Of a stretch of DNA of 64,000 nt, positions 56,085-64,000 are shown in pieces (position 1 is the stretch's first letter; each line of letters opens with the position of its first letter). This stretch comes from Tieghemiomyces parasiticus (lineage: Eukaryota; Kickxellomycota; Dimargaritomycetes; Dimargaritales; Dimargaritaceae). The notes beneath the pieces are model-generated. The model was not told the DNA's origin and did no database searches. It worked only from the letters and a program-made list of their open reading frames with translations. Where the stretch lies: the NCBI GenBank assembly GCA_027575765.1, contig JANBPT010000067.1, positions 21,541-85,540 of the forward strand, given 5' to 3'. Made by a program: the position numbers and the translations under genes.

Positions 56085-57947
56085 ATGCATTTCCACTCTC
56101 TTTTTCAAAAGAAAAAGAACCTCGACACACAGGCGGATTATTCGCCGTCGTCTTCTCCCAATTTTGATACGGTGGAGATGACCCCGCGTTCTTCCGCTGA
56201 CCGGCCGTCCATGGCTGGTAGTCAAGCGAGCTACCGGTCGACTGCCGAGTCCGGGGAGGCGCACGCCCTAGAGACCAACAACGAGCTCGCCGCCCTCGAG
56301 ACCCGTACCCTTGGGTGGACCCAGATCCGGACCTGCCTAATCGCCGGCGCGGGATTTTTCACGGACGCCTACGACCTGTTCATTATCAATATCGCTTCTA
56401 GCATGCTCGCCTATGTGTACTTTGGCACGCCTAACCTGCCCAAGGATTGGGACCTGGGCATCAAGGTGTCTACTCAAGTGGGGACGCTGATTGGTCAGCT
56501 CTTCTTCGGCTGGGCCGGCGACCGGTTCGGTCGGCAGCGTATCTACGGTTTTGAGCTGATCCTCATCATCATCGGTACTATTGGCTCGGCCCTCAGCGCC
56601 AGTGCCGTGCACGGTTTCAATGTCTTGACCACCCTCGTCATCATGCGTTTCGTCGTGGGCATCGGCGTTGGCGGCGACTACCCCCTGTCGGCCAGTATCA
56701 CCTCCGAATCATCGTCGACAAAATACCGCGGCGCTCTCATCGCTGCCGTGTTCGCCATGCAAGGGTTCGGTATCCTGGCCTCCGCCTTCGTATCGGCCAT
56801 CATGGTGGCCGCGTTCAAGTCCGCCATCAACAATGACATAAATAACCTGGACCTGGCTTGGCGGTTATGTATCGGTATCGGCGCCGTGCCGGCCGTCATC
56901 ACCGTATACTACCGTCTCACCATGAAGGAGACGTCGCGTTACACCATGGCCAAGGTTAAGGACGCTGAGCGCGCTGCTGCAGCCGCAGCCGAAGAGGACG
57001 AGAGCCTCAAGGCCAAGCTGGTGCCGACCGAGTCCTCGGGTGCGCCCACTGCCCCTGTCCTTAGCAGTAGCGACAGCCCTCGCCCCTCGGGGATCACCGA
57101 GGACCGCCGCGTTTCCTACCTGGCCGAACGGGATGTTGACGAGAAGGACGCCGGTACTGGGACCGACGGCGGCGGCCACCCCGCCCCGCGCACCTCCCAG
57201 GGCACCCACTTCACCACCGCCCCCGCAGCGGTGGTGGCGCCCACCGAGGCCCAATCACCTGGCTACTGGTCGAGCTTCTTTAAACACTACAGCCAGTGGA
57301 AGCACGGCAAGATCCTGTTGGCCTGCTGCGTGTGTTGGTTCAGCCTGGACGTGGCCTTCTACGGTATTAACTTGAACAATGGCGTCATTTTGAACGCCAT
57401 CGGGTACAGCTCGTCAGAAGATCCTTACGAGAACCTCCATCAGACCAGCATCGGTAACATTATCGTCAATTTGATGGGTACTGTCCCCGGGTACTGGTTC
57501 ACCGTCTTTCTCGTCGACCGCATGGGCCGCAAGACCATCCAGTTGATGGGATTCGGTATTCTGGTCGTTATTTTCATTATCTTGGGGTTCGCCTATAACG
57601 CCATGTTGGAGGCCTCTGTCGCGGTGTTTGTGGTCTTCTTTACCCTTGCACAGTTCTTCCAGAACTTTGGCCCCAATACCACCACGTTCATTTACCCGAG
57701 CGAAGTGTTTCCCACCCGGTTCCGCACCACTAGCCACGGCCTATCGGCCGCCTCGGGTAAATTGGGCGCCATTGTGGCCCAGGCCGGCTTCTCCCAGCTC
57801 CGCGATATCGGGGGGACGAACGCCTTCGTGCCGCACATTATCCAAATCTTCGCCATCTTCATGCTCATCGGCTTCGGGTTCACTTTCTTCCTCCCGGAGA
57901 CGAAAGGCCGTACCCTTGAGGAGATTTCAGGCGAGGACGAGGGCTAG
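56085..57947 (+). CDS. PHO84-like phosphate:proton symporter
   Basis: 620 residues, intronless, from the ATG at 56085 (the frame is open further 5' but only from a GTG). A major facilitator with two six-helix halves separated by a long hydrophilic loop (about 287-393) rich in Ala, Pro, Ser and acids. Family signatures: GFFTDAYDLF (90-99) with D94 and D97 in helix 1, GDRFGR (145-150), GGDYPLSA (196-203) with D198, and D422 in LDVAFYGINLN at the start of the second half, where phosphate and proton are handled in the PHO84/PiPT family. The tail ends PETKGRTLEEISGE. It should import inorganic phosphate at the plasma membrane. The cytosolic N terminus (1-80) is unusually long and Ser-rich, offering phosphorylation sites. 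In yeast the family is induced by phosphate starvation through Pho4; no clear Pho4 site is claimed here. Confidence 0.93.
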   Translation: MHFHSLFQKKKNLDTQADYSPSSSPNFDTVEMTPRSSADRPSMAGSQASYRSTAESGEAHALETNNELAALETRTLGWTQIRTCLIAGAGFFTDAYDLFIINIASSMLAYVYFGTPNLPKDWDLGIKVSTQVGTLIGQLFFGWAGDRFGRQRIYGFELILIIIGTIGSALSASAVHGFNVLTTLVIMRFVVGIGVGGDYPLSASITSESSSTKYRGALIAAVFAMQGFGILASAFVSAIMVAAFKSAINNDINNLDLAWRLCIGIGAVPAVITVYYRLTMKETSRYTMAKVKDAERAAAAAAEEDESLKAKLVPTESSGAPTAPVLSSSDSPRPSGITEDRRVSYLAERDVDEKDAGTGTDGGGHPAPRTSQGTHFTTAPAAVVAPTEAQSPGYWSSFFKHYSQWKHGKILLACCVCWFSLDVAFYGINLNNGVILNAIGYSSSEDPYENLHQTSIGNIIVNLMGTVPGYWFTVFLVDRMGRKTIQLMGFGILVVIFIILGFAYNAMLEASVAVFVVFFTLAQFFQNFGPNTTTFIYPSEVFPTRFRTTSHGLSAASGKLGAIVAQAGFSQLRDIGGTNAFVPHIIQIFAIFMLIGFGFTFFLPETKGRTLEEISGEDEG

Positions 57948-58774
57948 ACCGGCTCGCTGTGCGACCTCTTCACTTTTTAGCGCTTACTCTTTCGGACACA
58001 CTCCGCGTACCATATCTTCTCTGCGTTACTCCTTTGTGTATACCAAAACAAATAATCATTGGCATCAAATACTCCCTGTATCATGTCTCTTTCCGCTTGC
58101 CGTTCTTGAGTTGGAGACCGCCGCCGTGTTCCACCGGCTGATAAGATTTAGGGTTGACTGCCACTTATTCCGGTAAGGGAACGCAGTGTCTAGTATTAAC
58201 GTCTCAGGTTCTCCTCAGGAGAGGGAGTTGCCTTGGAAGCTTTGCGCACGGTCAGACTCCCATGCGTTGGTTGGTTCCCTCACCAGTTGTCTAGGAGGCC
58301 AATGAGCTCCAGGCTCCCCTCCTCCCTGCTTCGTACCTTCGAGTCATGGTATATGGCACTACTGACTTTTCCAGTCTCGGGGCTCACGCATTAAGCTCAC
58401 CAGTGGCAAGGTCTTTTGATCTACCCGGCCGGAGTACGGGGGTCTGGTTAGGTAGTGAAGAAACGGCGTGGCGGATCCATCTAGCCATTGTATCAGACGC
58501 CAAGCCCGGCGGGACATTCCTGGGCGACGTGGGAGGGGGTCCTGGCAGGGGCTACGCTCCTGGCTCACCGTCGCCTCTCTCCGCCCCACCGCCGACTTGG
58601 GTAGACTCATCGGCCCTGGGGAGGGGTTCCCGTCACCTAGCGCAGAGCCTCATCCCATCTGCTACGTCTTGTGCGAGCGTGTCTTAACCCCATCTACCTT
58701 GCATCCCCATAGCCAACTTTACCTTTACCGCCCTCTCCACACCTCACCTTACCTCATCCCCTCTTTCGCCAGCC
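57948..58774. other. Intergenic region between transporter and CAP
   Basis: 3' flank of the transporter and leader of CAP, C/T-rich in the last 120 bp. A 113-codon frame at 58346-58687 has no domain and is not annotated. Confidence 0.6.
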
Positions 58775-60515
58775 ATGTCATCCGACCAGGAGGCCTTTGG
58801 CAGTCTCCTCCGCCGGCTGGAGTCGGCCACCCAGCGCCTGGAGAAGTTTGCCCAGAACTTAAGCTCCGACCCCAGTACCGCGGGTCGCCCTGAAACGCTC
58901 GCCGCGGTCGAACCGGCCCCAGTGGCGGCGGGGACTACGAAGCCCGCCTCCCCGGCTTCGGCGCCGCAGGCCTTGCCTGCTTCGGTCACGGCCTACGACG
59001 TGTTCCTAACCCAGGAGGTTCGCAAGTACCTCGACTTCTCGGCCCAGCTGGGCGGCCCCGTCGCCGAGCAAGCCAACCTCATTGGCCGACTGGCGCAACT
59101 CGAGCGTGGTGTCATTCTGCGGGCGTCCCAATCCCGCAAGCCGTCCAATATGGGCGAGTTTGCCGAGAGCCTGAAACCTCTGGTGGAGTGCATTACCGGG
59201 GCCGACGATATCCGTTCCAAACACCGCGCGGATAAGTTTATGTTTGAGCGCCTAACTGCGGTGAGCGAAGGGGCTGGCGCTTTCGGCTGGGTTACGGTCG
59301 AACCCACCCCGGTGCCCTACGTCAAGGATATGCGTGATAGCGCTGAGTTTTACGTGAACCGCGTCAAAACCAAAGTCAAGGCCGCCGCCGGCGACGGTGA
59401 CGCTACGGCCATCGGTGAGTGGGTCAAGAGTTACGATGCTATGCTCAAGGCCCTCACCCATTATGTCGAGGCGTACCACAAGACCGGGCTGACCTGGAAC
59501 CCCCAGGGCTGTGAATTCAAGGACTACGTGGGCGAGGATGCCAAGCCCGCGGCTACTGCGCCGTCGGCCGGTGGTCCCCCGCCCCCTCCCCCACCGCCGC
59601 CCGCTCCTGTTGCCCCACCACCACCACCGCAGGTGGCCCCCACCGCATCGTCGGGTACCGCCGCCCCGGTCGATATGACCTCCGTGCTCAAGGACCTTAA
59701 CAAGGGCGAGGCCATCACGCAGGGGCTGCGCAAGGTCGACCGGTCCCAGATGACCCACAAGAACCCGGCGCTGCGGTCCAAGAGTCCCGTACAATCTCGC
59801 CAAGGTATGTCGACTTTCAGCGGTCACCGTCAGCAGTTCCGTATATGGACGTACAAGGGGTTAAAGGTATAGTCGGCACTGATATCTCAAATTTATCTAA
59901 CTTTTATTTCTTCCTCCCCCTCCCTTCCTACATGCGTTACCTTGCCCGCCATCCTTTAACCTCACCGCAGCTGGTAAGGGCAAGCCCGCCCCGCCCATCC
60001 CCACCAAGCCCCGCAGCCTGACTAAAAAGGTACCGCCCAAGTTCCAACTGGAAGGCAATAAGTGGGTGGTGGAGAACTACGAATCAGGTCAGCTGACGAT
60101 CGAGATCACGGACATGCGCCAGTTTGTCTACATTTACAACTGCCAGAACCTGACAGTGCAGGTGGTGGGCAAGCTCAACGCAGTGACCATGGACAAGTGC
60201 AAGAAGGTGGGTATGGTGGTGGATACGGTCATCTCGACGGTCGATATTGTCAACTCATCGTCCCTCCAGTTCCAAATTACGGGACGATGCCCGGCCCTTC
60301 TCCTCGATAAGGTTGACGGTGCCCTTGTGTTCCTGGGCTCTGAGTGCCACGATATCGAAATCACCACCTCCAAGACCTCCGAAATCAACATCTCCATGAA
60401 GGGAGAGGGTGCCGGTGACGACGAGGACTACAAGGAACACCCCGTCCCCGAGCAGCTGCGGACGGTCATTAAGAACGGCCGGCTCGTCACCGTACCCGTC
60501 GAGCATGTCGGGTAG
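58775..60515 (+). CDS. Adenylyl cyclase-associated protein (CAP/Srv2)
   Basis: Exons 58775-59804 and 59971-60515 around a 166-nt intron (GTATGT donor, CAG acceptor, phase 1); 524 residues, the usual family length. The N terminus has RLESATQRLE (14-23), the cyclase-binding RLE heptad motif. The helical folded domain (about 70-250) follows, then polyproline (about 268-290) for profilin or SH3 contact, a WH2-like LKDLNKGEAITQGL (about 305-318) for actin monomers, and the beta-helical CARP domain (about 360-524) starting with GKPAPPIPTKP and ending HVG. CAP recharges actin monomers with ATP, speeds cofilin-mediated turnover and, in fungi, links Ras to adenylyl cyclase. The exon split falls just before the C-terminal domain. 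Confidence 0.96.
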
Positions 60516-60884
60516 AATGCGCGTCTTACGGCCGTCATTGGCTACACCAGCCCCATACCTGTTCCTGTGCGTTCCACCACCCCGTTAGCGGCTAGAGTTG
60601 ACCTTGGTACGTGTTATGTATCGTGGCTTCCCATGAGTGTGCTTCTCTACCGTTCATTTTAATGGATTCCGTTTACTTGTCTTTAGCATGGTTGGTTTGA
60701 ATATTATTTTGGTGGGAGCTGACTCATATTCGGTGATGGCTGATCGAAACAGCCCAACCCCGAGAAACCGTTAAGAATTGTGAGATAGACCCGCTCCATA
60801 GCGCGACCGGGTGTGAACTGGTCCTCCTCGGTGGGGTGACCTCATGTCTCCACTGTTTGGTTCATCTCATAGGGTCTACTATTC

Positions 60885-61411
60885 CTATTTGCAAACGAGT
60901 TTGCGCCATGCGATGGTGGATATTAGGCTACCAGTGTGTAGTATTCGTGGTGTGTATCCCGTGAATTTGCGTTTCGATGGCGGCAAATGTCGCTTTTAAC
61001 GAGCCGAGCCGTTTGCATGCGCGTTTTCATTGATGAACCTATGGCAAAGTAGGAAATCTTAGCAGGATGGCCAAAGGTTGAGCCTATCACTACGTTGTCT
61101 CACGGCAGACTACAGTTATTCCATCCATTTCTTAGATGAGGCTTCTCTGCCCAGTCATCAATGGCATTGACTTACGCTGGTATGGAATTAGCGTATACCT
61201 GGCACTCTCGGTGCAGCTCAAGGACTTGACATCAACAGCAACAGGCGCAACGCAAAATCCACACGTTCTGGTGCAAAATGCGACAACACATACTAGCTGC
61301 CATAGCCCGTGTAAACAACGCCTCACACAAGACGCACAGTTGGCGAGTGGGTACTACACAATTTCTCTCAGCAGGCGCAATACTAAATATGCTGCTATAC
61401 GAACACCTCTG
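60885..61411 (-). mobile_element. Dispersed repeat, copy B (short form)
   Basis: Reverse-complement match to 5728-5990 and 6701-6972, joined without the 710-bp middle of copy A; the join lies near 61150. On the + strand it carries an open frame (from ATG 61136, reaching beyond the repeat to 61540). Its part from about residue 8 to 93, including TATGATQ and SRRNTKYAAIRTPL, has a recognisable but broken counterpart in copy A (TATGATQ, SRRKNKYAAMRTPL). That conservation suggests the family once had a protein-coding gene. The product is not recognised, and no terminal repeats were found. Confidence 0.7.
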
Positions 61412-61711
61412 TATATTAAAGTAGTCCGTACTCAAACTTGGCGGCTTGATTCTTTCGGTAAAGCAAAAGCAGGCCCGGATGCTAGGTACTCTGGTGACGC
61501 AAGAAAGTACGCTGTGGCCGTCGTCCTTAATTCCACTTAAATCATGACCCACACAGCCCTAAGTACGTCATCGATGCCTGTCCACATGCTCCTCTTGCTG
61601 TGCGTTGCCACGCAGATATAGTTTGGCTACCCAAGTACCTCTGAACCTTAGCGACTAAGAGTACTAGCGGCCTGTATTTTTTTCAACTCGGAAGCAAGGC
61701 CAAGTTGGAGT

Positions 61712-61718
61712 TATAAAT
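61712..61718 (+). promoter_or_regulatory. TATA-like box upstream of uS10
   Basis: TATAAAT 300 bp before the ATG at 62012, a spacing like that of the phosphate transporter gene. Confidence 0.4.
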
Positions 61719-62011
61719 TATATCTGGCCAGATCACGTGAATGTCACATGACCGTAACTGGACCTCTTTTCTGGCACGCAGTTTTTTCACTCCGCCCAGG
61801 GCGACTGGTCGTGGATGGCGACGGTTGGGATACACTAGAGGACCCACGATCCCGGCGCCCAGGTGATGATCCCTCCTCTTTCCGATTGATCCCAATCTTA
61901 TCCCCTCTTCAACCCTCACCTCACGCCACTTTAGTCACCGCTGTGACCATTCGTTGCCCGCCCCACCCTTAACTTACCCACCCCCTCTAAAAACCTTTAC
62001 ACTTTGCAACG

Positions 62012-62377
62012 ATGGCTTACGTCGCTAAGGGCAAGCCCGGTGTCGAGCAGTCGCTCCCCGCCAAGATCCACCGCATCCGCATCACGCTGACCTCGCGTGA
62101 CGTGAAGAGCCTCGAGAAGGTGTGCGCCGACCTGGTTGGCCGCGCCAAGGAGAAGCAGCTGAAGATCAGCGGTCCCGTCCGTCTCCCCACCAAGGTCCTG
62201 CGCATCACCACCCGTAAGACCCCTAACGGTGAGGGTTCCAAGACCTGGGATCGCTACCAGATGCGCGTCCACAAGCGCCTGATCGATCTCCACTCCCCCA
62301 GCGAGATCGTCAAGCAGATCACTTCCATCTCCATCGAGCCCGGAGTGGAGGTCGAGGTTACCATCGCCGAGAACTAA
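62012..62377 (+). CDS. RPS20: Small ribosomal subunit protein uS10 (RPS20)
   Basis: 121 residues, the normal eukaryotic length, intronless here. The sequence is highly conserved: [19 protein letters not shown], the [11 protein letters not shown] segment and [19 protein letters not shown], with the C-terminal [14 protein letters not shown]. uS10 sits in the head of the 40S subunit near the beak and is a regulatory ubiquitylation target on collided ribosomes. Codon use is the most biased in the window (C-ending codons), as for a highly expressed gene. A TATA-like box lies 300 bp upstream, and the leader ends in A/C-rich sequence before the ATG. Confidence 0.97.
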   Translation: MAYVAKGKPGVEQSLPAKIHRIRITLTSRDVKSLEKVCADLVGRAKEKQLKISGPVRLPTKVLRITTRKTPNGEGSKTWDRYQMRVHKRLIDLHSPSEIVKQITSISIEPGVEVEVTIAEN

Positions 62378-64000
62378 GGACTCTCCAGTTCCGGATTGAC
62401 CCTGATCTACGGAAGAGGTGGGGGCTAGCCAGATGTGCATTCCCCGTGTAGAGGGCGAGGTAAGCGGCCCAGCCCCCTTATTTGTCATCTGCCTCCACTC
62501 CTCCCCGTCGTCACCTTCCCCTTCCGTATTACTTCGCCCCTCTGTGTTCTTTATCCACCCTTCTTTGATCGTCAGCTATGGTCAGTGCGAATGACAGCCG
62601 TTCAGGCTGTGGTTTGTGTGATTAGGCGGATGCGTTACTTGTCATCCGTAGGCTGTGCGTGTGTGCTGATTAGAGAATAAATAGCTGTATAGCCATACCT
62701 CCATGATCCATAGATTTTATGGCGGTGACCTCTCGACGACAGCGTCGTTGAACAATTTGCTACTGGTCGATATATATTAGGGGTTTACAGGTGCCCTAGG
62801 CTCATGATGGAATTGTTAGCGGTGCTATAGTAATTTAAAGTTTAGCTACGTCGGTGTCGGTTCCGGCTTCATTAATGACCTGAAGTGGTATCTGGGGAGG
62901 CTTGTCGGCTGCTGATCCACGTGCAACAATCACACCGACCCCCACCGAGTAGCCTGTATCATTACTACTGCGTCATGCTCGGCCTACGTTTACCGTGCAC
63001 GGTGTCTGGGGACGTATTTATATTGGTGGGACCATACCGATGTTCATGCGAAGCATCTTGCTTAGGTGGAACGCTGCTGTCTGTAGCCACGTTATATCAA
63101 GCAGGGGGCTAGCCCGCTTTGTTGGGTATTATTGTTCTTAAGGGCCCGAGAGGGGAGGGGCAATATACAAGGAAACGAGGAGAAATATGCTACTACTGAA
63201 AGAGGCATTTCATTCATTGGTCAGGATATTTCGAAGGCCAGCCTGAGGCGAGATAAAAATACATTGAGAAACATTTAACCGGAAACGGGAGGGGGGGGGT
63301 TCAGCTCACTAGATCCGTTCCTCCTCCTGTAAGGCCTATCCGACCAACCCTGAGCTTGGGTTATTTTCTGGCAGCTTCTCAGACCTAAAGACGTAGGTAA
63401 AGAGCAATGCTGAAGGTACCCCTATATTAATTTGAGGATACATCTGGAGAGCCGCTACCGGTGCCTCCACTTGCAAGGTTATTATCCTAGTCAGAATCCC
63501 CCCCCTGATCCGTATCCCAAGTGAGGCAAATCGGCTGCCTTTGCCGTCCTAGGCGGGTGCTGCCCAACTTTGGTGGCCGCACCTTCTGTTAGCAGATTAA
63601 AGGAAGGTCTAGTTTCCTATCCCCACGGTGGCCCCACCTTGCCATCGCCTTCATTACTCTAATCGGGCTCTGCCTTCTATTCCTTCTAAGGCCTTCTCTT
63701 TCTCTATTCGGGATCCAATGGCTACCTAGTCTGCTCCCCGTTCCCTACGGGCGCTTGACCTAACAGTAACTCTTTAATATATGAAAGGATCCGCCGTGTA
63801 TTCGCTCTAGTAAAGATCAACCTGTCAATCCATTTATGCTCATTAAATATTCCACACCCCTTGCTATTCTCCATTCTGTCCTTTCACATCCCTAGTCTCA
63901 CCGTCGCTGGCCTCCATATACCTCACGGGCCGAAAGCTCAGCCGAGCAGCCTCATCGGCGGAGGCTGGTGTCAACTAAACGAGGCGGATGTGGATGGCCG
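62378..64000. other. Right-end non-coding region
   Basis: No gene recognised. From about 63,590 to 63,910 the + strand is strongly C/T-rich, like the leaders before other + strand genes here. A gene probably starts close to or beyond the window's right edge; an ATG occurs at 63,989. Confidence 0.5.
62676..62681 (+). terminator. Possible poly(A) signal of uS10
   Basis: AATAAA 299 nt past the stop codon, farther than for the other genes, so an alternative end nearer the stop is possible. Confidence 0.3.

Larger units (their letters stand above)
60516..62011. other. Intergenic region with repeat copy B and uS10 promoter
   Basis: 60516-60884: AT-rich 3' flank of CAP. 60885-61411: dispersed repeat copy B. 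61412-62011: spacer and the upstream region of uS10, with TATAAAT at 61712 and a C/T-rich last 150 bp. Confidence 0.6.

Noticed and set aside
1..64000. CRISPR arrays, operons, ribosome-binding sites, bacterial defence systems
   Set aside because: The window is eukaryotic with spliceosomal introns; the only regular repeats are microsatellites.

Overview
The window is nuclear DNA from a eukaryote, most likely a fungus. The evidence is a set of single-copy eukaryotic genes with spliceosomal introns (GTAAGT-type donors, AG acceptors, 140-265 nt where they can be placed well): cytosolic uS10, mitochondrial bL34, the mitochondrial outer-membrane assembly pore Sam50, ARV1, cyclase-associated protein, a MAP kinase kinase, a PHO84-like phosphate:proton symporter and an arrestin-fold protein. 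A pantothenate kinase fused to a DUF89 phosphatase and a 2,054-residue CENP-E-like kinesin do not fit an ordinary yeast or Dikarya gene set. I infer an early-diverging (zygomycete-grade, perhaps Zoopagomycota) fungus, with low confidence on the lineage.

Layout. 1-11.2 kb: no gene that I can support, only microsatellites, homopolymer runs, a hairpin and a dispersed repeat (copy A, 5.7-7.0 kb). 11.7-12.9 kb: orphan single-pass membrane protein (+). 14.3-15.7 kb: MAP kinase kinase (+). 16.9-18.9 kb: large low-complexity RGG protein (-). 21.2-27.5 kb: kinesin-7 (+, one intron). 28.0-30.9 kb: PanK-DUF89 fusion (-, 3 exons). 31.7-33.1 kb: ARV1 (-, 5 exons), divergent from bL34m (+, 33.5-34.1 kb, 2 exons). 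36.9-38.2 kb: protein tyrosine phosphatase with a His-rich insert (+). 41.6-42.7 kb: seven-transmembrane receptor (+). 43.6-45.5 kb: Sam50 (+, 4 exons). 45.5-51.1 kb: gene-free. 51.1-52.8 kb: arrestin-like protein (+, 2 exons). 52.8-56.1 kb: no gene seen. 56.1-57.9 kb: phosphate transporter (+). 58.8-60.5 kb: CAP (+, 2 exons). 60.9-61.4 kb: copy B of the dispersed repeat. 62.0-62.4 kb: uS10/RPS20 (+). The right end is pyrimidine-rich and probably leads into a gene beyond the window.

The genes are monocistronic and do not form a pathway cluster. Loose functional themes are signalling at the plasma membrane (receptor, arrestin, MAPKK, phosphatase, CAP), mitochondrial biogenesis (Sam50, bL34m), lipid and CoA metabolism (ARV1, PanK-DUF89) and translation (uS10). 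Coding exons are GC-rich. Upstream leaders are strongly pyrimidine-rich on the coding strand, and several genes have a TATA-like box about 290-470 bp before the ATG.

The observations most worth a second look are the PanK-DUF89 fusion, which keeps kinase catalytic residues lost in animal PANK4; the two diverged copies of an unrecognised repeat that differ by a clean 710-bp segment bounded by a 5-bp direct repeat; the CENP-E-like kinesin; and a Sam50 intron whose polypyrimidine tract is a compound microsatellite.
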